Below are positions 23,095 to 31,451 of a DNA stretch of 64,000 nucleotides, in pieces. Below the pieces are notes generated by a model that saw nothing but the letters and a program-made list of their open reading frames with translations, was not told the DNA's origin and searched no databases. The position numbers and the translations under genes are program-made. Numbering within the stretch: position 1 is the stretch's first letter; the number at the start of each line of letters is the position of its first letter. Source of the DNA: CF-46 sp042408445 (GTDB lineage Bacteria; Chloroflexota; Limnocylindria; Limnocylindrales; CSP1-4); contig JBHORC010000025.1 of NCBI GenBank assembly GCA_042408445.1, forward strand, positions 1 to 64,000, given 5' to 3'.

Positions 23095-24573
23095 TCAGCC
23101 GCAGGCGCGGCGAACGACGTCGTAGAGGACCGGCAGGCCCCAGCGGAGCGCGTCCACCCCGACCCGCTCGTCGACGCCGTGGAATCGCTCCATGAAACGC
23201 TCGGCCGGGTCCAGGCGAAGCGGCGAGAACCCGTACGTCGGAATGCCCAGCGCGGCAGTGTGCTTCGCGTCCGTGGCGAACGGGACCATGAACGGCAGCG
23301 GGATCCCCTCCGGGTCGTGGTCGATCACCGTCTGCGCGAGGATCGCGTAGAGGGGATCGTCCACCGGAGCGGCCACCGCCGGGGCATGGATGACGAGATC
23401 GACGTCGACGTGACCGGCCAGGTCGCCCAGCCGGCCAATGACGATCTCGCGCATGTCCTCCTCCGTCGTTTCGGGCAGGACGCGACAGTCGATCTCGATG
23501 CTGGCCTCACCCGGGATGACGTTGTACTTCACGCCGGCGTGAACGATCGTCGGGCTCACCGTGTCGCGGAGGAGCGCCCGGACGACGCGTGCCGGCACCG
23601 GCTCACACAGGGCGTCCAGCGCCGCCTCGCCGAGCCTCGGATCGTCACTCGCGAGCGCACGGAGGAGCCGTGCGGCGTCCGTGTCGGTGCGGCTCGTCTC
23701 GCCACCGGTCTGCTCCGTCGCAAGCTGATCGGCGATCCCCTGGAAGAACGTCCGCATGACGGGCGTGAGCCGGGGCGGACCCTGCACGGCGAGCCGGGTG
23801 ACGGCGAGGGCCGCCCGGACGGCCGCGTTGTCGTCCCGCGGCATCGAGCCGTGACCCCACGTCCCGTGAACGGTCAGGCGGTAGACCGCGTATCCCTTCT
23901 CGGCCACGCCGATCGGGTAGAACCGGCGGCCGGCGAAGGTCGTTGCGACCGCCCCGGACTCGTTGATCGCGCCCGACGCCCGGAGCAGCTCGGGGCGTTC
24001 GGCGATGATCCAGGCGATGCCGTTCAGGCCGCCTGCCTCCTCGTCGGCCGTGCTCGCGAAGATGACGTCGCGGCGGAGACCCGGGACCGGGTCGGCAGAC
24101 GGGTCACGTCCCGCGGCACGCGCCTCCGCGGCGAGCATCCGGACGACCGTCAGCTCCATTGCGAGCAGGTTCTTCATGTCGACCGCGCCGCGGCCCCAGA
24201 CGTAGCCATCGGCGACGTCACCCGCGAACGGGTCGTGCGTCCAGAGCTCCGGCGGCGCGGGGACGACGTCGAGATGGGACAGGAGGAGCAGGGGATCGCC
24301 GCCGGTCCCGTCCCCGCGGAGCCGCGTCACGACCGAGCCGCGGCCGGCGACGAGCTCCAGGACCTCGGGCTGGAGGCCGACATCCTCGAGCGCTCCGGCG
24401 ATCCACCGGGCGGCGCGGGTCTCGCCGTCGGGTGCGTCGACCGGGACGGGATTCACGGACGGGATCCGGATCAGCGACCGCAGGGTTTCCACGAGCTCGT
24501 CGCCGGCGGCGGCGAGGCCCGACGGGTCGAGGGCGGACGACGGAAGCCCGGACCGACCGGCGGCGGTCGTCAC
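23095..24573 (-). CDS. M20/M28-type zinc peptidase (ArgE/DapE/carboxypeptidase family)
   Basis: 492-residue cytoplasmic di-zinc hydrolase. Metal ligands are recognisable in LLLLSHLDVVPAPPELW (His, with the following catalytic Asp), GRGAVDMKNLLAM (bridging Asp) and STADEEAGGLNGI (catalytic Glu-Glu pair). A dimerisation/lid domain spans about residues 220-380. The length exceeds DapE or ArgE (about 380-400) and matches the carboxypeptidase-S-like/dipeptidase branch, so the substrate is probably a small peptide or N-acyl amino acid. The GTG start overlaps the preceding stop by 4 nt; it is the last gene of the ilvD-led chain. Confidence 0.88.
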   Translation of the reverse strand: MTTAAGRSGLPSSALDPSGLAAAGDELVETLRSLIRIPSVNPVPVDAPDGETRAARWIAGALEDVGLQPEVLELVAGRGSVVTRLRGDGTGGDPLLLLSHLDVVPAPPELWTHDPFAGDVADGYVWGRGAVDMKNLLAMELTVVRMLAAEARAAGRDPSADPVPGLRRDVIFASTADEEAGGLNGIAWIIAERPELLRASGAINESGAVATTFAGRRFYPIGVAEKGYAVYRLTVHGTWGHGSMPRDDNAAVRAALAVTRLAVQGPPRLTPVMRTFFQGIADQLATEQTGGETSRTDTDAARLLRALASDDPRLGEAALDALCEPVPARVVRALLRDTVSPTIVHAGVKYNVIPGEASIEIDCRVLPETTEEDMREIVIGRLGDLAGHVDVDLVIHAPAVAAPVDDPLYAILAQTVIDHDPEGIPLPFMVPFATDAKHTAALGIPTYGFSPLRLDPAERFMERFHGVDERVGVDALRWGLPVLYDVVRRACG

Positions 24574-24854
24574 CCTGGGTTGCCGACGAGGTTCGGGAAC
24601 CCCAGCAGGAGGGCGATCACGCCGAGCACGAAGCCGGCGAAGACGATGACGAGGACCATCGCGAGCAGGATCCGGAGGTAGCGCCGGTCCTCCCGCTCAG
24701 CGCCAGCCTGGTCGGGATCGCGGCCGCCGGGGATGTAGGGCGTGGACAGGCCGCGGCGGCGCGCCGAGGCGTTCCGCTCCGAGTCGTACGCGGCGGGGTC
24801 CGGTGGCAGCGACGCGGGCCGCCGCGCATCGCGGGCATCTTCGTCCTGGGTCAT
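24570..24854 (-). CDS. Single-pass small membrane protein (94 aa)
   Basis: The first 60 residues are hydrophilic, Arg/Asp-rich and likely disordered. Residues about 61-85 form one strong transmembrane helix (LRILLAMVLVIVFAGFVLGV and following Leu residues), with a short tail. No family recognised. Both ends overlap neighbouring genes by 4 nt (ATGA at 24851-24854 and GTGA at 24570-24573), which strongly supports it as a real, translationally coupled gene between the GNAT and M20 genes. Confidence 0.75.
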   Translation of the reverse strand: MTQDEDARDARRPASLPPDPAAYDSERNASARRRGLSTPYIPGGRDPDQAGAEREDRRYLRILLAMVLVIVFAGFVLGVIALLLGFPNLVGNPG

Positions 24855-25804
24855 GCGCTGATGATCGCCTCGGCCACGGATCCGCGCAGGATGAGCCGGT
24901 CCGGTCCGCGTCGGTACCCGAGGCGGGCGTTGATCCGCTGCATCCCGACGTTTGCCTCGTCATTGTCCGTCTCGAGGGCGCCGACACCTCGCGCGATCGC
25001 CCAGGCGATGGTCGCCTGCTTGAGAGCCGTCGCGATGCCCCGGCCGCGCCACGACCGGCGGACCGCCGTCATGTCGTGATGGGCGATTGCCCGGTCGGCA
25101 CCGGCGAAGATCATCGCGGCATAGCCGATCGCCTCACCCGTCGCGGCCTCGACCGCGATCGCGAACCCGTCCGCGGGTGTGCCCGGCCGGTCGACGTCCC
25201 GGGCGCGGAACTCGGCGAGGTCACCGACGGCGATCGGCTCGTCGCCACCGGGGATGTCGGGGAACGCACCAAGCGCGACGCGGTGGACCGATGGCAGGAG
25301 ATCCGGCCGCGCCGCGAGGGTCGTGAGCTCGACGCCCGGCGGGCTCTCGACCGTCGGCTTCGCCCGGTCGGCCAGCTCGAGCCGCCAGACCCGCATCCGC
25401 TCGAACTCCTCGAAGCCGCGACGGAGCAGGAACGTCACCGCGTCCGGTCGAGAGTCCGTGGCGGGGATGTGCAGGTGAGCCTTGCCGGCGGTGGCGGCGA
25501 CCCGTCGAACCGCCGCGAGGAGGCTGCTGCCGACGCCCTGGCGTCGGAACGGCTCCAGCACGTCGACCGTGGCCCAGAGCGCGTCGTAGTCCGGCGGTTG
25601 GACCCAGATCCGGCCGACGCTGGCAGTGCCGACGACGACGCCATCGGCCCCCGCGATGAACCGTTCGGAGCCGGGATAGGTCGCATCTTGCCAGCGAAGC
25701 TCCTCGACGGAGGTTGCCCACTCCGGCCGCGTCTCGTTGATGACCGCAGCAATCGCGCGCAGGTCGTCGTCGCCACGGCCGGCGGGGCGCAGGGCCGGCG
25801 TCAT
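24851..25804 (-). CDS. Tandem GNAT-family N-acetyltransferase
   Basis: 317 residues with two GNAT domains. The first (about 1-150) has the acetyl-CoA-binding loop VLEPFRRQGVGSSLLAAVRR. The second (about 170-315) has MTAVRRSWRGRGIATALKQA and EANVGMQRINARLGYRRGPD; both pyrophosphate loops look intact. The substrate is unknown; tandem GNATs of this size include mycothiol synthase-like and antibiotic/amine acetylases. The ATG overlaps the stop of the LLM oxidoreductase gene, and its own stop overlaps the next start, placing it in the ilvD chain. Confidence 0.87.
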   Translation of the reverse strand: MTPALRPAGRGDDDLRAIAAVINETRPEWATSVEELRWQDATYPGSERFIAGADGVVVGTASVGRIWVQPPDYDALWATVDVLEPFRRQGVGSSLLAAVRRVAATAGKAHLHIPATDSRPDAVTFLLRRGFEEFERMRVWRLELADRAKPTVESPPGVELTTLAARPDLLPSVHRVALGAFPDIPGGDEPIAVGDLAEFRARDVDRPGTPADGFAIAVEAATGEAIGYAAMIFAGADRAIAHHDMTAVRRSWRGRGIATALKQATIAWAIARGVGALETDNDEANVGMQRINARLGYRRGPDRLILRGSVAEAIISA

Positions 25805-26700
25805 CCGGTCCGGTCGCGGAGCGGCCGGAGGCAGTCGTCGACGAGGACGTCGAGGCCCTTCGGCCCGAGCTCGGCCGGCATGCCGAGCACGATGTGGGTC
25901 GCACCGGCATCCAGCAGCCCGCCCGCCGCCTCGACCGCCTCGCGGCGGCTGGCCGTCGTCGCCCCCGTCGACACCTGGCCGACGACATCGAACGTCGACG
26001 GGTCGCGGCCGGCGATCTCGAGGGCCGTCAGGAGCGCGTCGCGCTTCTCCGCGAAGTACGGGATGTTGCCGGCGTGGGTGCCCGGCAGGAGCCAGCCGTC
26101 GCCGCTCTCCGCGGCGAGCCGGATCCCGCGTGGACCCTGACCGCCCAGGTAGATCGGCGGGCCGCCGGGCGTCCGGGGCAGGGGAGCCGCGACCGCTCCC
26201 GTCAGCGCGTAGTACGGATCGTCGCGGCTGACGCCAGGGGAGGTGGCCGCGGCTTCCGACCAGAGCGCGCGAAGGGTCGCGACCGCGGAGACGAGGCGAT
26301 CGATCCGTGGGCCGATCGGCGGCAGGTCGATCCCGAACGGCTCGTGCTCCCCCTCGAACCAACCGGCGCCGAGCCCGAGCACGAAGTGACCATCCGTCGC
26401 GTGATCGAGCACGGCGGCAGCCTTTGCAAGGAGAACCGGATGACGAAACGTGTTCGACAGGACGGCATGCCCGACCATGACGCCGGGAACGTGGTGGACG
26501 AGCGTCGCGAGCAGCGTCACCGCCTCCAGCGAGGGCCCGGGCGCCGCAGCGTCCATGTTCGTCAGGTGGTCGTTCATCCACCCACTATCGAACGCCCTCG
26601 CCTCGTCCTCGGCGAGCTCGCCCGCGCGGCGCCACGTGGCATCGAGCGTTGCCCAATCGACGTCCTGCGGCGACGTCTTGAACCCGATTCGGACCCTCAT
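25801..26700 (-). CDS. LLM-class (F420- or flavin-dependent) oxidoreductase
   Basis: 299-residue TIM-barrel protein of the luciferase-like monooxygenase superfamily. Family features include the N-terminal VRIGFKTSPQDVDWATLD, FVLGLGAGWFEGEHEPFG with the conserved Gly-rich turn, PPIYLGGQGPRGIRLAAESG and DGWLLPG. Members of this branch in high-GC bacteria often use coenzyme F420, but FMN cannot be excluded from sequence. The ATG at 26700 overlaps the ilvD stop by 4 nt. The reaction is unknown; co-translation with ilvD does not by itself imply a role in valine synthesis. Confidence 0.87.
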   Translation of the reverse strand: MRVRIGFKTSPQDVDWATLDATWRRAGELAEDEARAFDSGWMNDHLTNMDAAAPGPSLEAVTLLATLVHHVPGVMVGHAVLSNTFRHPVLLAKAAAVLDHATDGHFVLGLGAGWFEGEHEPFGIDLPPIGPRIDRLVSAVATLRALWSEAAATSPGVSRDDPYYALTGAVAAPLPRTPGGPPIYLGGQGPRGIRLAAESGDGWLLPGTHAGNIPYFAEKRDALLTALEIAGRDPSTFDVVGQVSTGATTASRREAVEAAGGLLDAGATHIVLGMPAELGPKGLDVLVDDCLRPLRDRTG

Positions 26701-28508
26701 CCGGCCGTGATGAGCGACTCGCCGGTCCCGGCCGTCGAACCGTCGCTGACGACGGTCCGCTCGAGCGCCTCGGTCATCCGCCGGCCCGTCGTCACGGCGC
26801 CGTTCGAGGCCGACGAGACGAGCGCCGCGTACTTGGCGAGCACCCCGCCGGCGTACCGCGGCCGCGGCGCGGTCCAGCGGCCACGGCGCTGCTCGAGCAC
26901 CTCGGCGGCGACGTTCAGGTCGAGCCGCCGCGCGTCGACGTCGATCACGATCTCGTCACCTTCCTCGACGAGCGCGATCGGGCCGCCGAGGGCGGCCTCC
27001 GGTGCGATGTGGCCGATCATCAGGCCGTGGGTTCCGCCGGAGAAGCGGCCGTCCGTGATGAGCGCGACCGTGTCGCCGAGGCCCTCGCCGACGAGTGCCC
27101 CCGTGACGCTGAGCATCTCCTGCATCCCGGGCCCGCCGACCGGTCCCTCGTAGCGGATCACGACGACGTCGCCCGGCACGATCCGCCGATCGCGGACGGC
27201 CGCATAGCACTCCGTCTCGGAGTCGAAGACCCGGGCCGGACCGCGGTGGAGGCGTCGCTCGTGACCCGCCAGCTTCACGACACAGCCGTCCGGGGCGAGT
27301 GAGCCGCGCAGGATCGTCAATCCGCCGGTGGGCTTGATCGGGCGGTCGATCGGGACGACGACCGTCTGGCCCGGCGTCTCGCGGGCAGCGGTCGCGATGT
27401 CGGCAAGCGTGCGTCCGTCCACGTTCGGCGTCGAGCCGTCGATCCGGCTCCCCGCCAGCAGCTCCCGGATCACGAGCCCCAGCCCGCCCGCCTCGTACAG
27501 GTGGGACGCGGTGTAACGGCCGCCGGGCTGAAGGTCCCCGACGATCGGGGTTCGCTCCGCGACCGTCCCGAAGTCGTCGATCTCGAGCGGGATGCCGTAC
27601 TCGTGAGCGATCGCGAGCAGGTGGAGGACCGCGTTGGTCGAGCCACCGGTCGCCGCGACCGCGGCGATCGAGTTGTCGATCGAGGTCCGGGTCACGAAGG
27701 TGGACGGCCGGATGTCGTCACGGACGAGCCGCATGACCATCTCGCCGCAGCGACGAGCCGCTTCGTCCTTCGCCGGGTCCTCGGCGGGGATCCCGTTCAG
27801 CTCGCCGGGCGAGAGGCCGAGCACCTCCATGACCATGCTCATCGTGTTGGCCGTGAACTGGCCACCACAGGCGCCCGGCCCGGGACATGAGGCAGCCTCG
27901 ACCTCGTAGAGCTCGTCGAGCGTGATCTTGCCCGCGCGATAGGAGCCGATCGCCTCGTAGATCGTCACAACCGTCGCGTCGCGCGAGCCGTCGCCGCCCA
28001 TGACCGCCGTCCGGACCCCGGGATGGATCGTCCCCGAGTAGAGGGCGAGGCCCGGGATGTCCAGGCGCCCGAGCGCCATCGCCGCACCGGGGCCGGTCTT
28101 GTCGCAACCGAAGATCGCCACGACACCATCGAACAGATGACCGCGGGCGACGAGCTCGATCGAATCGGCGATGACCTCACGGCTGATCAGCGAGGCCTTC
28201 ATCCCCTCCGTGCCCATCGTCACGCCGTCGCTCACGGAGATCGTGTTGAACTCCATCGGCGTCCCGCCGGCCGCCCGGATCCCTGCCTTCACCGCCTCGG
28301 CCAGGCGGCGATGGTTGTAGTTGCAGGGCATCGTCTCGATCCAGTTCGTCCCGACGCCGACGATCGGCTTGGCGAGGTCCTCGTCGGTGAAGCCGATCGC
28401 CTTCAGCATGCCGCGGGCGCCGGCCCGATCCGGGCCGTCGGTGAGGGCAGCGGAGTGGCGCTTGGCGGGATCGGAGGGACGGTCGTAGACGTGACGGGAA
28501 TCGGACAT
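26697..28508 (-). CDS. ilvD: Dihydroxy-acid dehydratase
   Basis: 603-residue iron-sulfur dehydratase that makes 2-oxoisovalerate and 2-oxo-3-methylvalerate, the penultimate step of valine and isoleucine synthesis. Cluster and Mg ligands are visible in MPCNYNHRRLAEAV, AIFGCDKTGPGAAMA and SCPGPGACGGQFTANTM. The C-terminal swivelling domain includes GGPGMQEMLSVTGALVG and ITDGRFSGGTHGL. The ATG at 28508 follows a GGAGACC ribosome binding site. It heads a chain of five overlapping genes and supplements the ilvBNC operon 7 kb away. Confidence 0.95.
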   Translation of the reverse strand: MSDSRHVYDRPSDPAKRHSAALTDGPDRAGARGMLKAIGFTDEDLAKPIVGVGTNWIETMPCNYNHRRLAEAVKAGIRAAGGTPMEFNTISVSDGVTMGTEGMKASLISREVIADSIELVARGHLFDGVVAIFGCDKTGPGAAMALGRLDIPGLALYSGTIHPGVRTAVMGGDGSRDATVVTIYEAIGSYRAGKITLDELYEVEAASCPGPGACGGQFTANTMSMVMEVLGLSPGELNGIPAEDPAKDEAARRCGEMVMRLVRDDIRPSTFVTRTSIDNSIAAVAATGGSTNAVLHLLAIAHEYGIPLEIDDFGTVAERTPIVGDLQPGGRYTASHLYEAGGLGLVIRELLAGSRIDGSTPNVDGRTLADIATAARETPGQTVVVPIDRPIKPTGGLTILRGSLAPDGCVVKLAGHERRLHRGPARVFDSETECYAAVRDRRIVPGDVVVIRYEGPVGGPGMQEMLSVTGALVGEGLGDTVALITDGRFSGGTHGLMIGHIAPEAALGGPIALVEEGDEIVIDVDARRLDLNVAAEVLEQRRGRWTAPRPRYAGGVLAKYAALVSSASNGAVTTGRRMTEALERTVVSDGSTAGTGESLITAG

Positions 28509-28545
28509 CGAGGGTCTCCGGCTCGGTCGTTCGGCGGGTCCGTCA

Positions 28546-28551
28546 AGTGTA
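28546..28551 (-). promoter_or_regulatory. Candidate -10 element for the ilvD operon
   Basis: On the minus strand CCTACACTTGACGG contains TACACT 37 nt before the ilvD start, leaving room for the visible Shine-Dalgarno. No convincing -35 is seen. Confidence 0.3.
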
Positions 28552-28658
28552 GGCGGCGGCGGCCCGAGCGCCGCAGCCTCGGTCCGGCTTCCCCACGGCG
28601 TGACGCGCGGCTATGCTGCGCGGACGAAACCGGCCGCGGGGCGACGTTGGAGAGGGTG

Positions 28659-29087
28659 ATGCCGACGCATACGGACGAGAAGCTGGAGCTGCTGCGGAAG
28701 ACGCCGCTGCTGGCGGGCCTCGGTCGCCGTGATCTCGAGGAGGTCGGCCGCCTCGCCGACGAGGTGGACGTCAAGACCGGACACGTGCTCATGCGGGAGG
28801 GCGATCCGGGTCGGGAGTTCTTCGTGATCGTCGATGGCACGGTCCGGATCGACCGCGGCGGGGAGACGATCCGCCGGATGGGTGCCGGCGACTTCGTCGG
28901 CGACATTGCGCTGGTCACGGAGCGGCCGCGAACCGCGACCGTCACGGCCGAGAGCGACACGCGGCTCCTCGTCGTCGGCCACCGCGAGTTCCACTCGCTG
29001 CTCGACCAGTTCCCGTCGATCCGGCTCAGCGTGCTGGAGTCGATGGCGCTCCGACTGCGCGACCTCGAGCCCGATCACGCTCACTGA
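28659..29087 (+). CDS. Stand-alone cyclic-nucleotide-binding domain protein
   Basis: 142 residues consisting of one cNMP-binding beta-roll (about 15-125) with VLMREGDPGREFFVIVDGTV, GAGDFVGDIALVTERPRTAT and a C-terminal helix VLESMALRLRDLE. There is no HTH or other output domain, so it must act through a partner. The ATG at 28659 follows GGAGAGGG. It is the third protein with this domain in the window, with the Crp at 8438 and the MFS fusion at 11509. It faces the MarP-like gene convergently, 45 nt away. Confidence 0.85.
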   Translation: MPTHTDEKLELLRKTPLLAGLGRRDLEEVGRLADEVDVKTGHVLMREGDPGREFFVIVDGTVRIDRGGETIRRMGAGDFVGDIALVTERPRTATVTAESDTRLLVVGHREFHSLLDQFPSIRLSVLESMALRLRDLEPDHAH

Positions 29088-29132
29088 GGGCCGCAGCGGC
29101 TCACTCCGGCGTCGCGGTCGCTCGCCCCTCTG

Positions 29133-30311
29133 TCAGCGGATGCAGGCTCCCGTGTCTGCGAGCCCGGTCCGCCCGATCGCCGGCTCGACCGCCCGCGCCA
29201 CCGCCGTCGGCGTGAGCGCGTAGCCGACCTCCTCGTCGGTTCGGGCCTCGGCGAAGACCACGCCGCCGACCGTCCCGTCGGCAAGGATGAGCGGGCCGCC
29301 GCTGTCGCCCTGGTCGATCTCGGCCCGCAGCTCGACGATCGCCCGGCTCACGCGCCCCGTGCCGTAGATGTCGCGTCCCTGGGCCACGTACGAGCCGGCC
29401 ACGGCGGCCGCCGAGATCGTCAACGCGCCGCCGTGCGGGAAGCCGAGCGTCGCACCGACCGCGCCGCGGGATGGGTCGGACGCGGCGAACCGGAGCGGTG
29501 CGGCGTTCAGGTTGTTGACCCAGAGGAGCGCGACGTCCAGCTCCGGATCGTCGAAGACGGCCCGCGCATCGAGCGGCCGGCCGCCCGAGACGGCCACGCG
29601 GATCGTCCGCGCGCCGGCGACGACGTGCGCGTTCGTGACGACGTAGTCGCCGGCGATCGCGAACCCGGTCCCGCTCGACGTGAACTCGCACGTGAGCGCC
29701 GAGACCTTGACCGTGCTGTTCTCGGCACGTCGCGCGATCGCTGCAGCGGCGGGATCGGCGGGCCGGGCGACGGGCGGCTGGGGGAGCGGGTCCAGACCGA
29801 CGAAGAGGTCCGGGATCCCGGTGTCGTCGAGGAGGCGGCCGAGCTCGACCGCGATCTCGGTCGGTGCGGGCAGGACCTGGTTCAGGCCGCGGACGAGGAG
29901 CGACGTCTGGGCCTGCGTCGCGAGGTAGCGGAGCGGTCCCGCGGCGAGCAGGCCGCTCATCAGCCAGATCACGAGCAGGGCCTGGATGCCGCCGACGAGG
30001 CCGCCGAGGGCGCGATCGAGGGTCCGGAGCGGGGACGCACCGAGGCGGACGGTCGCCAGCCTTCCGATGGACGACCCGATCGCCTCCCCGATGCCGACGA
30101 CGAGGAGGATGCCCGCCAGCACGACGATCGCCCGAATCGCCGGCTCGAGGTCCGTGAGTCGCGGCTCGACCGCGGGCAGGATCGTGATCACGAGGGCGGC
30201 GCCGCCGAACCCGCCGAGCAGCCCGCCGATCTGCGGCAGCGCGCCCGACGAGATGCCGATCAGGACGGCAGCCGCGACGACGACGAGGATCAGGATGTCG
30301 AAGAGGTTCAC
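29133..30311 (-). CDS. CvpA-trypsin membrane serine protease (MarP-like)
   Basis: 392 residues. Residues about 1-165 form a CvpA-type domain with four predicted membrane helices (ILILVVVAAAVLIGIS at the start). A linker leads to an extracytoplasmic chymotrypsin-fold protease with an intact triad: His229 in VVTNAHVVAG, Asp259 in ELDVALLWV and Ser337 in DQGDSGGPLIL. Cysteines at both ends of the protease domain (ALTCEF, TGACIR) could form a disulfide. In Mycobacterium tuberculosis the homologue MarP is needed for acid and oxidative stress survival through cell-wall hydrolase processing; a similar envelope-stress role is inferred. Confidence 0.9.
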   Translation of the reverse strand: MNLFDILILVVVAAAVLIGISSGALPQIGGLLGGFGGAALVITILPAVEPRLTDLEPAIRAIVVLAGILLVVGIGEAIGSSIGRLATVRLGASPLRTLDRALGGLVGGIQALLVIWLMSGLLAAGPLRYLATQAQTSLLVRGLNQVLPAPTEIAVELGRLLDDTGIPDLFVGLDPLPQPPVARPADPAAAAIARRAENSTVKVSALTCEFTSSGTGFAIAGDYVVTNAHVVAGARTIRVAVSGGRPLDARAVFDDPELDVALLWVNNLNAAPLRFAASDPSRGAVGATLGFPHGGALTISAAAVAGSYVAQGRDIYGTGRVSRAIVELRAEIDQGDSGGPLILADGTVGGVVFAEARTDEEVGYALTPTAVARAVEPAIGRTGLADTGACIR

Positions 30312-30370
30312 CGCTCGTCAGTATCGCCGAGGGCGGGCGACGGGCTGGGCGGCGCTCGTCGAGCTCGCGG

Positions 30371-30420
30371 GTCGGCGGGGTGGCGGGTCGCGGTCGGCGG
30401 GGTGGCGGGTCGCGGTCGGC
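30371..30420. repeat. Short tandem repeat, period 22 bp, about 2.3 copies
   Basis: Units at 30371-30392 and 30393-30414 are identical, followed by the first six bases of a third copy. It lies in the 140-nt gap between the MarP-like gene and the lipoprotein gene. Likely slippage-derived. Confidence 0.7.
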
Positions 30421-30451
30421 GGCGCCCGGCGCTGGCGCCCGTCGGCCCCGG

Positions 30452-31078
30452 TCAGGCGGTCGTGACCTCGATCGGCGGCGCCTCGCCGTTCGGCGAGCTG
30501 ATCGTCCCCGTCCCGGGCTCGAGGTCCCCGAGATCCACGATCGTCGCCTTGATCATCGCGATCTCGATGCACATCGCGTCGCGGTTCGAAGAGCCTTCGA
30601 TGACCGCCAGGGCGATCTGATGGTCCGAACGATCGATCCGGACGGAGTCGAGGACGTTGCACGGTTCGACCCCGCTCGTCCACGTCACCTTCACGAGGAC
30701 GTGGCGGCCGTCCACCGAGGCCTGGAGCCGCTGGGCGCCGACCGGATGGGGGTCGAGCTGACCCGGCTTGGCGATGACGAGGGTCGGCGCCTGGGCGCCG
30801 GGGTCGATGGGTGTGGGATCCGGCGGCACGACGCCGACACCGGTTCCGGGATCGCCCGCGGTGCCACCGCCGGCACCGCCCGCACCATCACTGCCACTCG
30901 GCGTCGAATCGGCCGGCCCACCGCCGGCTGCGGAGCCGGCAGGAGCTTCTGTCGCGCTCGACGGTGGCGTGCTCGCCCCGACCGACCAAGCAGGTGCGGC
31001 ACCGGAGCAGGCTGCGGTGATCAGCAGCGCGGCGAAGGCGGTCGCCAGAAGCGGTCGCGAGTGTCGGATGGTGGTCAT
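30452..31078 (-). CDS. Putative secreted lipoprotein
   Basis: 208 residues from ATG 31078. A signal peptide with a basic start (MTTIRHSR), a hydrophobic core (LLATAFAALLITAA) and a lipobox-like TAAC at Cys24 predict lipidation and anchoring outside the membrane. A long Gly/Ser/Ala/Pro-rich linker (about residues 35-100) leads to a compact domain of about 100 residues with two cysteines (SGVEPCNVLDSVRID, NRDAMCIEIAMIKATI) that may pair. No family recognised. It lies upstream, on the same strand, of the MarP-like gene with a tandem repeat between them. Confidence 0.75.
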   Translation of the reverse strand: MTTIRHSRPLLATAFAALLITAACSGAAPAWSVGASTPPSSATEAPAGSAAGGGPADSTPSGSDGAGGAGGGTAGDPGTGVGVVPPDPTPIDPGAQAPTLVIAKPGQLDPHPVGAQRLQASVDGRHVLVKVTWTSGVEPCNVLDSVRIDRSDHQIALAVIEGSSNRDAMCIEIAMIKATIVDLGDLEPGTGTISSPNGEAPPIEVTTA

Positions 31079-31252
31079 GGCGCGGCAGACGACGGACGCG
31101 CGGTCACGGTTCCGGATGGCGCTGTTCGGCGGGACTCGTTTCCGGACATCCGTCCATGCGACTTGCGGTCCCGCGGCGGTGTCGAAGACGAGGTTGGCGC
31201 CGCAACCTCGGACCGTGCGACTCGCACGACCCTCGATCACGGAGATGCCTCG

Positions 31253-31384
31253 ATGACTCGCGCTACCCGCCCACGCTCGAACTACCGGATCAGCCGCCGT
31301 GCGGCCGCGGCCCATCGCGCCCACGGCGCGACGCCGCATCTGGGCTGCGTCCTCTGCTACATCGGCGCGATCCGGACGCGCTGA
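31253..31384 (+). CDS. Possible 43-residue basic peptide with CxxC
   Basis: ATG 31253 preceded by GGAG about 9 nt upstream. The product is Arg/His/Ala-rich in its first 27 residues and ends with HLGCVLCYIGAIRTR, containing one CxxC. A GTGCG/CGCAC hairpin lies just upstream. The short length and absence of a known family make this tentative; it is listed because composition differs from shadow frames and a ribosome binding site is present. Confidence 0.3.
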   Translation: MTRATRPRSNYRISRRAAAAHRAHGATPHLGCVLCYIGAIRTR

Positions 31385-31451
31385 CGGCGCTCGTTCGCCG
31401 GTGACGCCCGCGCGACGCGCTCGCGGTCCACGCATCTGCGCCCAGCACGGT

